A stretch of DNA of 64,000 nt from UBA6168 sp039819485 (GTDB lineage Bacteria > Bacteroidota > Bacteroidia > Chitinophagales > Saprospiraceae), in NCBI GenBank assembly GCA_039819485.1, contig JBCBRY010000023.1:23439-87438 (forward strand). The letters are read 5' to 3'. The translations under genes and the position numbers were made by a program. Below, piece by piece: positions 1 through 8,448 of this stretch (positions are counted from its first letter, which is position 1; each line of letters begins with the position of its first letter). Below the pieces are notes generated by a model. It ran no database searches. It saw nothing but the letters and a program-made list of their open reading frames with translations, and was not told the origin of the DNA.

Positions 1-713
1 TGCATGATCAGTTCGTTGTACAAGGCATTGTTGTTTGTAGAAGTGGAAAATATATAGGAAGGAACATCAACTACGATGGGGCCAAGTACTTCTACGATCT
101 GTCCATTGTTCAGCGCATCGGCTGCGGTCAGGAGCGGGCCATCTGGCGTAATCCATTGGGAGAGATTGGTAGGAGTTCCTGAAACGCCAATAGAAACAGT
201 TTGGTCTAATGTAAAAGTTGTTGTTGCAATAATATCGGATGGGTTACTGTTGTGAACAATGGTGAGTGTAAAAGTAGTCACAGGACTAAAGCCAGTCAGG
301 AATCCATCTACACAGATCCTCCGTTCGATATCCGGGATGATCTGCGGATCAAAATGTCTTAATACAGTCGGGAAAGTCGATACCTCTTCAAAGCCCTCAA
401 ATGGAGGGTTGCCGGCGATGTCCGTATAAACAAAATCTAAAGTAGGATAGGAAATTTCGATAGCGTATTCGTTGCAAGTATTGTTAGGGAACGGTAGCCA
501 AGCATCAGAATGGGTCACTAAGCAGAACGTTCCTTCTCCTGTGCCACAGGTAAATCCAGAGGTCTCAATCAGAAAAGGATAATCGGTACATTGTGCGTGG
601 AGGTTATTCCACAAGCCAGTTGTTAGCGGTAAGATCAGCAGGCACTGTAAAAGAATGGAAAATGGAGAGCGCCTTTTTGTTTTTAAATTCTTGTTTTTAA
701 ATTTCTTTTTCAT
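1..713 (-). CDS. Secreted protein, N-terminal part only (runs off the window)
   Basis: The reading frame opens at an ATG (713-711) and stays open to base 1, giving 237 residues of a longer protein. A very basic start (MKKKFKNKNLKTKRR) is followed by a hydrophobic stretch (ILLQCLLILPLTTGL) and a likely signal-peptidase site at LHAQ-C, typical of Bacteroidota exported proteins. The mature part is rich in Thr, Asn, Pro and Cys and reads like beta-sandwich surface protein. No named domain was recognised. The missing C-terminus could carry a T9SS sorting domain, as in three other large exported proteins of this window, but that is inference. The AT-rich gap upstream should hold its promoter. Confidence 0.8.
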   Translation of the reverse strand, partial: MKKKFKNKNLKTKRRSPFSILLQCLLILPLTTGLWNNLHAQCTDYPFLIETSGFTCGTGEGTFCLVTHSDAWLPFPNNTCNEYAIEISYPTLDFVYTDIAGNPPFEGFEEVSTFPTVLRHFDPQIIPDIERRICVDGFLTGFSPVTTFTLTIVHNSNPSDIIATTTFTLDQTVSIGVSGTPTNLSQWITPDGPLLTAADALNNGQIVEVLGPIVVDVPSYIFSTSTNNNALYNELIM

Positions 714-1818
714 GTTAAAAAATTTAATAATTAATTAAATGAAGTTGTTTAAAAATAGAATGATGATTTTTTTGTAAGCGATTTTTTTTTTCAAAAAATC
801 AGCGTTGTCTCGTCTTGTACTTTTTAAGAGCAAAACTCGAAATCGCCTATTTCTGAAAATCAAATGTTTACAATAAAATTCACCCTTCATTCTTAACCAG
901 CTTCAATAAAAGAGCGGTTGCTTTTAACTGTCAATGAAAAAAGCTTTGCAACAAAAAAACTTTTTAAAAGACAATAAAAGCCTTATCATGAAGCAATAGC
1001 ATCATGTTCAGATACGTGTTCCAACAGTTTTGGTAATAGGATTTAGTGAATAGTGTACAGCAGTATAAAGTCGCTGTAAACCAATGAATTATAGTAGTTT
1101 TTTACGATGAAATGTTCGGTCCCGATTTTATTTTATAAAATGGACGATTTAAAATCCCGCAAAATAAAATGGGAGAAAGAAAGGGAAGGTGCAAGAGAAA
1201 GAGTGTTTACAAATAGTTTCATGATAAATGTTTTTAATGAATTAGAGGACGTTAAAAATTTCAACAACAACATTAAATATAAATTGCGAAAAGCAATAAT
1301 TATTAACCCATTTTTTTTTTGTAAAAAATAGTTAATTGTTTTATTTTTTTTATAGCGGTATAAAATGCTTGCCAAATCAGTAGCCTGGAATTTATACCCT
1401 CGTGCCAATGAAAGTTATACGTCTTTAATTAATTACGTATGAAATTGTTTTTTAAAATATTTAATTAAGCAAGTGGTCAAAAAAATGATATTTTCCTTTG
1501 CCTGGGAAAGCTTTTTAAGCTTTGGAAACTGAACATTTGCCAATATAAAAATGCCATTTTTAGCGCTCCTTATTTTTGGTTATCTGCTTCAGTTGGTAGT
1601 CGACAATAATTTCATGATTTGAAAATAGAGGTTTCCAAAACCTCCCTGGCCCGAAATTTTACTGTTGTGTCTTGTCGATCATTTACTGTAAACAGATTTC
1701 GGAAATCCATTCTTCCGACCTATTTTTATTCAAGCACTAAAAACAGAAATTTAATTGTTATGACCTGCGTGCTTGTTATTTGACTTTGTATTAAATTATT
1801 CTTTTTTATAAAAATGCC
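714..1818. other. Long AT-rich gap without a convincing gene
   Basis: About 1.1 kb between the secreted-protein start and the end of the arginine operon. It is strongly AT-rich with T and A runs. Two short overlapping frames on opposite strands (1107-1331 and 1133-1408) have low-complexity Lys/Asn/Phe/Ile composition and no recognisable domain, so I do not call them. No tRNA-like fold or clear terminator was seen. Confidence 0.6.
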
Positions 1819-2013
1819 TTAAAGTCTCATGACCACTTTTACTCCGATATATTTTTTATGATTCTGGGTTAACAATAAAAAAGGAGAATGAAGTAATTGT
1901 TCGAAATCGGAAATAGAAAATTCGCATTCTGTTAAAGGCCAACCGATTAATTTCGAATAGTGTCTACTTGCTGACACAGTAATTTTTGATAATTTATTTT
2001 CAAGCAATTTCAA
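1819..2013 (-). CDS. Doubtful small ORF directly after argH
   Basis: A 64-codon frame opens with TTG immediately after the argH stop codon (2016-2014) and could be translated by reinitiation. The product is not low-complexity but has no signal peptide, membrane segment or motif I recognise. It might be a small operon member, a decayed fragment or chance. The only support is the tight junction, and the start is non-ATG. Confidence 0.2.
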   Translation of the reverse strand: MKLLENKLSKITVSASRHYSKLIGWPLTECEFSISDFEQLLHSPFLLLTQNHKKYIGVKVVMRL

Positions 2014-3300
2014 TTAAAGGAAAACCAGTTTGCTCATTTTCTCTTTAATTTGATCCAGGCACAAATTTCCGATACTTCCTTCGTGGAGATGCTGTGGAGT
2101 TCCGTGATATTCAAACGTCCCGGCCTCCACTTGCTTGCCGACCTCTTGGTAGGCGTCTCGAAAAGGCATGCCCTCCATGACCAGTTGGTTCACGGCTTCC
2201 ACTGTGAACAGGTACTTGTATTTTTCATCCTCTAAAATCTGGTCCGTGACTTTTATTTCGGCCAGACAATAAGTTGCCAACCTTAAACAATCCTTCAAGT
2301 TTTTCAATGCCGGAAAAATCACTTCCTTCAGTAATTGAAAATCCCGGTGGTAGCCGCTGGTCAGATTGGTGTTCAGGGAGCCCACTTGTCCGGGCAGTGA
2401 TTGCAGGAGGTTGCAGCGGCCGCGGATGAGTTCAAAAACATCGGGGTTTTTCTTGTGCGGCATGATGCTGGAGCCAGTGGTAAATTCATCCGGCAATTTT
2501 ATGAAATTGAAATTTTGACTGGAATAAAGCACCACATCGGCGGCCAGTTTGCCTATGGTAGCGCCGAGACCGGCGATGGCAAAACTCAGGTACTGCTCCG
2601 TTTTTCCCCGCCCCATCTGGGCATGTATGGCGTTAAAGGCGAGGTTTTGGAAACCAAGCAGTTCGGTTGTTTTTTTGCGGTTTAGAGGGAAAGAACTGCC
2701 AAAGCCTGCCGCCGATCCAAGTGGGTTCTGGTTGTTGATCTGGTAAACCGCTTGCAATAAGGTCAGGTCGTCCACCAGTGTTTCGGCGTAGGCACCGAAC
2801 CACATGCCAAACGAAGAAACCATCGCTATTTGCGTATGGGTGTAGCCCGGCATCAAAACTTCCTTGTGTTTCTCACTTTGTGCAATCAGCACCTCGAATA
2901 GCGCCGAAACGAGCTGAACCACTTCCTGCATTTCCGAACGAAAAAACAGCCGCAAGTCAACCAGTACCTGGTCGTTGCGAGAGCGCCCCGCATGTATCTT
3001 TTTGCCTACGTCGCCCAGTTGTCGGGTTAACAATAGTTCTACCTGGGAATGGATGTCCTCCACACCAGGTTCGATGGTAAATTCTCCAGCCTCAATGTCA
3101 GCCTCAATTTGGTGGAGAGCTGGTTTCAGGAGACTTAATTCTGCTTTGGACAACAGTCCGATTTCACGGAGCATTTCAATGTGGGCCAGGGTGCCCTGCA
3201 CATCGAAACGAGCCATTTGCAAATCGAACCACGGATCGTTGCCGATGGTAAATTTTTCGACTAAGTCGTTGATTTTTAAATTTTTATCCCAGAGTTTCAT
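2014..3300 (-). CDS. argH: Argininosuccinate lyase
   Basis: Last step of arginine synthesis: argininosuccinate is split to arginine and fumarate in the cytosol. The 428-residue protein has the fumarase/aspartase-superfamily signature TGSSIMPHKKNPD around residues 275-290, whose serine is the catalytic base in the family, and the conserved AGRSRNDQV segment near residue 105. The length is slightly short for ArgH but nothing central is missing. It is the last certain gene of the arginine operon. It is separated from argE' by a 139-base gap filled with a heptanucleotide repeat array, unlike the overlapping junctions further upstream, so its expression may be set separately. Confidence 0.95.
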   Translation of the reverse strand: MKLWDKNLKINDLVEKFTIGNDPWFDLQMARFDVQGTLAHIEMLREIGLLSKAELSLLKPALHQIEADIEAGEFTIEPGVEDIHSQVELLLTRQLGDVGKKIHAGRSRNDQVLVDLRLFFRSEMQEVVQLVSALFEVLIAQSEKHKEVLMPGYTHTQIAMVSSFGMWFGAYAETLVDDLTLLQAVYQINNQNPLGSAAGFGSSFPLNRKKTTELLGFQNLAFNAIHAQMGRGKTEQYLSFAIAGLGATIGKLAADVVLYSSQNFNFIKLPDEFTTGSSIMPHKKNPDVFELIRGRCNLLQSLPGQVGSLNTNLTSGYHRDFQLLKEVIFPALKNLKDCLRLATYCLAEIKVTDQILEDEKYKYLFTVEAVNQLVMEGMPFRDAYQEVGKQVEAGTFEYHGTPQHLHEGSIGNLCLDQIKEKMSKLVFL

Positions 3301-3315
3301 GTTTGATGAGGGTTT

Positions 3316-3439
3316 AGGTGTCAGGTGTCAGGTGTCAGGTGTCAGGTGTCAGGTGTCAGGTGTCAGGTGTCAGGGGTCAGGGGGCAGGGGGCAGGTTTCT
3401 TTTTTGCCTCCTGACCCCTGACCCCTGACCCCTGACCCC
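3316..3439. repeat. AGGTGTC tandem array with inverted TGACCCC array
   Basis: Eight consecutive perfect copies of AGGTGTC (3316-3371) are followed by AGGGGTC and two AGGGGGC variants (3372-3392), a pyrimidine-rich loop, then four copies of TGACCCC (3412-3439). The second array is complementary to the variant end of the first, so the transcript can form a long GC-rich hairpin. It fills the gap between the argE' stop (3440-3442) and the argH start (3300). It could act as a processing site or partial terminator, and the unit number could change by slippage. Confidence 0.95.
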
Positions 3440-4507
3440 TCAACAAATTAACAGATCCAATATACGTGCATAAATTTCAATCCCATCTGCAATTTCATTT
3501 AAATAAATAAACTCGTCCGCGGTATGCGAACGGGCCGAGTCACCGGGGCCGATTTTTAATGTTGGAAAGGACATCAGAGCCTGGTCTGACAAAGTCGGGG
3601 AACCAAAATGGGACAAACCCAGGGACTTGCCGGACTGGACCAATGGATGGTCCAGCGGAATGCTCGATGAATTCAACCGAAAGGACCGGGCCGTTAATTT
3701 GGCGGTGGTTCGGGCTTGCAGGACATCGAAAACCTCCCGGTTTGAATAACACTCATTCGTCCTTACATCAATCACGAACCGGCACTGATCGGGAACGACA
3801 TTGTGCTGCTTGCCCGCCTCTATCTGCGTGACCGAAACCTTAACGGGGCCGAGCAGAGTGGAGGTCTCAGCAAAGTGAAAATTTTGCAAAAGATCAATGT
3901 CCTTCAAGGCGATGTAAATCGCGTTGGTGCCTTCTTCCCGTGCTGCATGTCCGGCCTTGCCTGTTGCCACCGCATCGATTACCAGCAGCCCTTTTTCTGC
4001 GATGCCCATCCGCATCTGAGTGGGTTCTCCCACGATCCCAAAATCAATGTGGCCCATTTCCGGCAGAACAGATGAAACGCCATCATTGCCCGAAATTTCT
4101 TCTTCCGCAGAAGCTAAAAAAATCATGTTGAAGGGAAGGTTTTTTGCTTTGCAAAAATGCAGAAAAACAGCCAGCAGGGAGACCAGTGATGCCCCGGCGT
4201 CGTTGCTTCCAAGGCCGTAGAGTTTCCCGTTTTCGATAGTCGGCTCAAATGGGTTACGCAACCAACCGCCGACTGGTTGAACGGTGTCGTGATGGGAGTT
4301 GAGCAGGAGCGTTGGACGGTTCGGGTGCCAGAACCTGGAGGTCGCCCAGACGTTATTGCCTTTCCTTTTGACCGGCAGGTTTTTCCTGGAAATAAAATCG
4401 GCTAACAAGTTGGCCGTACCATCCTCCTGCTTGGAGAAAGAGGCCGTAGCGATCAACGCTTTTAGCAAATTTACTGCTTCCGATTTTAATGGTTGTTTAA
4501 TCAGCAT
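3440..4507 (-). CDS. argE: M20-family acyl-ornithine deacylase (ArgE/DapE-like)
   Basis: Predicted zinc hydrolase that removes the acyl group from an acylated arginine intermediate. In Bacteroidota with the acyl-ornithine carbamoyltransferase route the substrate would be N-acyl-citrulline (family and pathway inference). The 355-residue protein shows the M20 metal-site motifs in order: HHDT, SNDAGAS, AEEE, GEPT and a C-terminal HTADEF. The lid-domain segment GKAGHAARE follows GEPT. Its first codons overlap the end of argB by 7 bases, which suggests coupled translation. DapE (succinyl-diaminopimelate desuccinylase) is the main alternative by sequence, but its place between argB and argH favours arginine synthesis. 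Confidence 0.85.
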   Translation of the reverse strand: MLIKQPLKSEAVNLLKALIATASFSKQEDGTANLLADFISRKNLPVKRKGNNVWATSRFWHPNRPTLLLNSHHDTVQPVGGWLRNPFEPTIENGKLYGLGSNDAGASLVSLLAVFLHFCKAKNLPFNMIFLASAEEEISGNDGVSSVLPEMGHIDFGIVGEPTQMRMGIAEKGLLVIDAVATGKAGHAAREEGTNAIYIALKDIDLLQNFHFAETSTLLGPVKVSVTQIEAGKQHNVVPDQCRFVIDVRTNECYSNREVFDVLQARTTAKLTARSFRLNSSSIPLDHPLVQSGKSLGLSHFGSPTLSDQALMSFPTLKIGPGDSARSHTADEFIYLNEIADGIEIYARILDLLIC

Positions 4508-5268
4508 ATCTCGGTTCCTTCGTTGGCTTTGATACCGCTCGTGCCACAGATCACAACTTTGTCTACCTGTGCTTTTTTGGCGGTGAATGCATTGTCTAAT
4601 TTGGGAATCATACCGGCAGAGATGATACCTGAATCTTTGAATTGTTGGTACCCCTCCATGTCGATCTTGTCCATAAAAGAAGAGTCGTCCTGCGGGTGCA
4701 GCAGCACTCCTTTTTTTTCAAAACAATATTTTAGCGTGATGGCGAAATGTGGGGTGAGTGCAGCGGCCAGTTCGGTGGCAATGGTATCGGCATTGGTGTT
4801 GAGCAATTGCCCTTTGCCATCGTGCGTGATGGCGCAAAAAACAGGTGTGATTCCGTTTTTCAACAAGGTCATTAACAAATGGGTGTTTACCTTTTCGACG
4901 TCCCCGGCATAACCAAAATCAACCGCTGCTGCGGCTCTTTTTTTTGCATAAATAAGATTGCCGTCCGTACCGGAAAAACCCATTGCGTTACATTGAAGGC
5001 TCTGTAGCAGTGCCACCACTTGCTTATTTATCAACCCCGCATAAACCATTGTTACCACTTCCAGGGTAGGGGCATCGGTCAGGCGGCGGCCGTTCCACAT
5101 GTTGGGCTGGATGCCGATTTGCCGGCAAAGCTCATTGGCCCTTTTTCCACCTCCGTGTACGAGTATTTTTTTGGTTGAAATATTGGCAAAATCAGCAAGT
5201 GCCGATGAAAGCTGCTTTTCGTCATCGAGTAATTTCCCGCCGATTTTGAGGATGGTGAGTGGTTGCAT
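4501..5268 (-). CDS. argB: N-acylglutamate kinase
   Basis: Second step of arginine synthesis: ATP-dependent phosphorylation of N-acetyl- (or N-succinyl-) glutamate. Amino-acid-kinase motifs are visible: LKIGGK at the N-terminus, VHGGGK about 50 residues later, and NADTIATEL near residue 178. I chose the ATG at 5268 (MQPLTILKIGGK), which puts the kinase fold at the very start as in the family and gives 255 residues. The frame also extends to ATGs at 5318 (ATGA overlap with the argF' stop) and 5328, but that extension would encode a perfect DNA palindrome and looks noncoding. The short length resembles Bacteroidota ArgB. Confidence 0.9.
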   Translation of the reverse strand: MQPLTILKIGGKLLDDEKQLSSALADFANISTKKILVHGGGKRANELCRQIGIQPNMWNGRRLTDAPTLEVVTMVYAGLINKQVVALLQSLQCNAMGFSGTDGNLIYAKKRAAAAVDFGYAGDVEKVNTHLLMTLLKNGITPVFCAITHDGKGQLLNTNADTIATELAAALTPHFAITLKYCFEKKGVLLHPQDDSSFMDKIDMEGYQQFKDSGIISAGMIPKLDNAFTAKKAQVDKVVICGTSGIKANEGTEIC

Positions 5269-5285
5269 TTTTAGAATGGTGTTGA

Positions 5286-5316
5286 GAAATGTCATTTTTT
5301 CAAAAAATGACATTTC
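5286..5316. repeat. Perfect 31-base palindrome between argF' and argB
   Basis: Fifteen-base arms (GAAATGTCATTTTTT and its exact complement) flank a single central base. It lies just downstream of argF' on the transcribed (-) strand and overlaps its stop codon. As RNA it forms a long AU-rich hairpin. It could be a processing or translation-control element inside the operon. Confidence 0.85.
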
Positions 5317-6265
5317 ATAGGTTTTCATTTTTCAATAATGACTCCAGCACTGCCTGTGCCGCGAATTCCCGGTTGGCCGCCTGTTGGATCACCAGTGAAT
5401 TGGGACTGTCGATAACTGCATCTTCCACCACCACGTTGCGCCGTACAGGTAGGCAGTGCATGAATTTTGCGGAATTGGTCAGCGCCATTTTTTCGGAAGT
5501 GATCCTCCAGTCCAACTCAACTTCAGGCTTGTTTCCATAATTAAAATAGCTCGACCAGTTTTTGGCATAAATGAAGTCCGCTCCGGCAAACGCTTTTTTT
5601 TGATCAAATTCAATTTGGCAGCCTTCGGCAAATGTTGGCGCTAACTCATACCCCTGCGGATGGGTGATGACCAGTTCGACATCTGTCTTTTTTAGCCATT
5701 CGACAAGCGAATTGGCCACTGCCTGGGGCAAGGGCCGCGGGTGAGGAGCCCAGGTCAGTACGACTTTAGGCGCGGCTGTCTTTTTCTGTTCCACGATGGT
5801 TAGCCAGTCGGTCAGCGATTGCAGCGGGTGCAGGGTAGCCGATTCCAGGTTCACGATGGGAACCGTGGCGTATTTTACAAACTGGTTTAGAACAAATTCC
5901 CCGTAATCCCGCTCCTGGTCTTTGAGCGTCGGAAAGGTTCGGATACCGAGGATGTCGGCATATTGGCTGATGACCCGGGCGGCTTCTTTTACATGCTCGG
6001 CCCGGTCGAGGTTCATTACTGCGCCGTCCTCGAATTCGAGCTGCCAGCTCTGCCCGGCATTCATCGTGATGACGTTCATACCAAGGTTTTGAGCTGCTTT
6101 TTGGGTACTCAGCCGGGTGCGCAAGCTTGGGTTGAAAAACAGCAGGACGATGGTTTTTCCTTTGCCCAATTGGCTGTTTTTCATTGGGGCTGCTTTGGCA
6201 TTCATTGCTTTTCTGAGCAGTGCCTGGATGTTGTCCACATCGTTAACTGACCGGAAGTGCTGCAT
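5315..6265 (-). CDS. argF': N-acyl-ornithine carbamoyltransferase (succinyl-type predicted)
   Basis: Transfers a carbamoyl group to an N-acylated ornithine to give N-acylcitrulline, replacing the classical ArgF. The 316-residue protein resembles Bacteroides fragilis succinylornithine carbamoyltransferase throughout. It has the carbamoyl-phosphate loop as SLRTR (residues 47-51), the HPLQSLTD segment, WAPHPRPLPQAV and the HCLPVRR box. In the loop that separates acetyl- from succinyl-ornithine enzymes, the residue before EH is Ala89, where the B. fragilis enzyme has Pro and the Xanthomonas acetyl enzyme has Glu (from memory of the literature). Absence of Glu favours a succinyl or broad substrate. 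The start at 6265 matches the family N-terminus and overlaps the argD end by 23 bases. Confidence 0.92.
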   Translation of the reverse strand: MQHFRSVNDVDNIQALLRKAMNAKAAPMKNSQLGKGKTIVLLFFNPSLRTRLSTQKAAQNLGMNVITMNAGQSWQLEFEDGAVMNLDRAEHVKEAARVISQYADILGIRTFPTLKDQERDYGEFVLNQFVKYATVPIVNLESATLHPLQSLTDWLTIVEQKKTAAPKVVLTWAPHPRPLPQAVANSLVEWLKKTDVELVITHPQGYELAPTFAEGCQIEFDQKKAFAGADFIYAKNWSSYFNYGNKPEVELDWRITSEKMALTNSAKFMHCLPVRRNVVVEDAVIDSPNSLVIQQAANREFAAQAVLESLLKNENL

Positions 6266-7412
6266 GCTGTATTTGTTTTTGATGGGCCTCCAAACAGGTG
6301 TCAAAGGCAGTTAGGAACGCTTCGATTTCTTTTTCGTTGACCGACAAGGGAGGTAAAACCCGCAGGGTGTTCGGCTGGCTGGAAGTACCGGTAAAGACCC
6401 CGAATTCTTCAATCAACCGCTTCCGGAAGGGCTTTGCGGCGAATGGAAGATCCAATCCGATCATGCAGCCGAGGCCGCGGACTTCCGTGATAGCAGCGCA
6501 CTTTGCCAGTCCTTTTTTTAGTTGTGCGCCCCGCTGTTTTGCATTCTCGATAAGTTGCTCTTTTTCAATTATTTCCAGTACCGCCAAACCTGCGGCGCAA
6601 GCGAGCTGGGTGCCACCGAAAGTGGTGCCGAGCAATCCATACTTTGGCTTGAACTCAGGTGAGATCAAGACCCCGCCCGTGGGAAAACCATTGCCCATGC
6701 CTTTGGCCACAGTGACCAGGTCTGGACGGACATCGGCGAATTGGTGGGCAAAAAACTTCCCGGTACGGCCGTAGCCCGATTGGATTTCATCGAGCAAGAG
6801 GATGGTGCCGTATTTTTTGCACTGCTGCTCCACCGATTGCAAGAAGGACGGGTCGGGGACATGGATGCCTCCGATGCCCTGCACGCCTTCGGCAACGACT
6901 GCGCAAACATCTCCTTTTGATAGTTCTTTTTGTACGGCATTCAGGTCGTTCCACGGAAGAATCTTCCGCTCGAACCCCTGGTTGATTTTTGCCGAAATAT
7001 TTTGATGGTCGGTAATGTGAACAGCCGCAGAGGTGCGTCCGTGAAAAGCTTTTTCGAAGGAAACAACTTTCGTCCGACCGTTTTTGAAGGATGCGAGTTT
7101 GAGGGCATTCTCGATGGCCTCCGCACCCGAATTGACCAGGAATAATTGGTAATCGGGATAGCCGGACAGCTCGCCCATTTTCATCGCCAGTTGTTCTTTC
7201 AAATCGTTTTGAATCGAATTTGAATAAAAGGCCATTTTATCCAGTTGCTCCTTGATCCGCATTAAAAAATGAGGATGGGAATGTCCGATAGAAATGACCG
7301 CGTGACCTCCATAAAAATCGAGGTACTGCCGACCGTGCTTGTCCCACACGTGACTGCCGAGGCTGCGCTCGATGTGGATGTCCATCAGGGGATATACATC
7401 AAATGGTTTCAT
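6243..7412 (-). CDS. argD: N-acylornithine aminotransferase
   Basis: PLP-dependent class III aminotransferase forming N-acylornithine from the semialdehyde, with glutamate as amino donor. Visible motifs are LLLDEIQSGYGRTG (cofactor-binding Asp) and VAKGMGNGFPTGG, which holds the Schiff-base lysine. I start at the ATG at 7412 (MKPFDVYPLMDIHIERS), giving 389 residues, the normal family length. The upstream extension of the frame would read through a hairpin and is probably not translated. It lies between argC and argF'. Confidence 0.93.
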   Translation of the reverse strand: MKPFDVYPLMDIHIERSLGSHVWDKHGRQYLDFYGGHAVISIGHSHPHFLMRIKEQLDKMAFYSNSIQNDLKEQLAMKMGELSGYPDYQLFLVNSGAEAIENALKLASFKNGRTKVVSFEKAFHGRTSAAVHITDHQNISAKINQGFERKILPWNDLNAVQKELSKGDVCAVVAEGVQGIGGIHVPDPSFLQSVEQQCKKYGTILLLDEIQSGYGRTGKFFAHQFADVRPDLVTVAKGMGNGFPTGGVLISPEFKPKYGLLGTTFGGTQLACAAGLAVLEIIEKEQLIENAKQRGAQLKKGLAKCAAITEVRGLGCMIGLDLPFAAKPFRKRLIEEFGVFTGTSSQPNTLRVLPPLSVNEKEIEAFLTAFDTCLEAHQKQIQHAALPVS

Positions 7413-7444
7413 TTTTATTGTTTTGTTGCTAAAAGTTAAAGGTA

Positions 7445-7477
7445 GCGGTAACACTGTTTTAAGAACGGTGTTACCGC
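7445..7477. repeat. Hairpin between argC and argD (GGTAACAC word)
   Basis: GCGGTAACAC and its complement GTGTTACCGC enclose a short centre that pairs further, for about 14 pairs including one G-U, with a TTAAG loop. It sits in the 70-base argC-argD gap. The same word, GGTAACACCGTT, appears as a distant inverted pair at 18946 and 19010, so this looks like a repeat family rather than a private terminator. No clear T tract follows on the transcribed strand. Confidence 0.75.
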
Positions 7478-7482
7478 CGGGT

Positions 7483-8448
7483 TTAAAAAGCACTTGCTTT
7501 CAGCCGCAGGCCCATGCACTCGTCGAGTCCAAATAATAGGTTCATGTTTTGGACTGCCTGCCCGGATGCACCTTTTATCAAATTGTCGATCAGGCTGATA
7601 ATCAGTAATTTGTCGCCATGTTTTTCCAAAAAGAGATGACAGTTGTTGGTATTGATGACTTGTTTGAGACTGGGGTTTTGGGCAGTGATTCTGACAAAAG
7701 GATGGCTTTGGTAAAAATCATGGTACAGTGATGTTGCCTGCTCTTGCGATAGCTCACAATTGGTGTACAGGCTCGCATAAATACCTTTTGAAAAATTTCC
7801 CCTTACAGGCAGAAAGTGAAGATCATTTGCAAACATGGGCTGTAATGCCTGCAGGCTCTCTTGTATTTCGAAAAGGTGTTGGTGGCTGAATGGTTTGTAA
7901 ATTGAAACATTGTTATTGCGCCAACTGAAATGGGAAGTCGGAGTAGGGTGCTGCCCGGCCCCGGTACTGCCAGTGATGGCGTTGATGTGGACATCGCCTG
8001 CAAGCAACCCTTGCCGGGCCAATGGCAGCAATGCCAATTGGATGGCGGTAGCAAAACAGCCAGGGTTGGCGATTTTTTTTGCACGTAAAATTCGCTTTCG
8101 GTTAAGCTCCGGCAATCCATAGATAAAACCGTCGGCCTTTGCTTTCAACCGGAAATCACTGCTCAGGTCGATGACTTTGACTTTTGGCGGCAAAGCATGT
8201 TTTTCCAAAAATGATCTTGATCGACCGTGGCCTGAGCAGATAAAAAGCAGGTCGGGTGTGGTAGGCATTCTTTTAACGAAAACTAACTCCGTTTCACCTG
8301 TTAAATCCAGGTGTACATCTGCAACTGGCACACCTGCATGGCTGCTGCTCTGAACAAATTCAAGGTGGGCTTGCGGATGATTTACCAACAAGCGCAGCAA
8401 TTCTCCGGCGGTATAACCAGCACCGCCGATGATCCCGATATTAATCAT
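7483..8448 (-). CDS. argC: N-acyl-gamma-glutamyl-phosphate reductase
   Basis: NADPH-dependent third step of arginine synthesis, reducing acylglutamyl phosphate to the semialdehyde. The N-terminal Rossmann motif is GIIGGAGYTAGEL, and the catalytic cysteine is in ANPGCFATAIQLALLPL near residue 129. STGAGQHPTP and a conserved C-terminal histidine region follow. At 321 residues it is the usual length. Its ATG overlaps the argG stop region by 4 bases, indicating translational coupling. Confidence 0.95.
   Translation of the reverse strand: MINIGIIGGAGYTAGELLRLLVNHPQAHLEFVQSSSHAGVPVADVHLDLTGETELVFVKRMPTTPDLLFICSGHGRSRSFLEKHALPPKVKVIDLSSDFRLKAKADGFIYGLPELNRKRILRAKKIANPGCFATAIQLALLPLARQGLLAGDVHINAITGSTGAGQHPTPTSHFSWRNNNVSIYKPFSHQHLFEIQESLQALQPMFANDLHFLPVRGNFSKGIYASLYTNCELSQEQATSLYHDFYQSHPFVRITAQNPSLKQVINTNNCHLFLEKHGDKLLIISLIDNLIKGASGQAVQNMNLLFGLDECMGLRLKASAF

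Noticed and set aside
1107..1408. Two overlapping short frames in the first long gap
   Set aside because: AT-driven composition, opposite strands competing for the same DNA, and no motif or context.
7346..7351. CACGTG core as a parS site for the ParB encoded in this window
   Set aside because: The flanks are not palindromic and it lies inside argD; no TTYCACGTGRAA-type site was found elsewhere.
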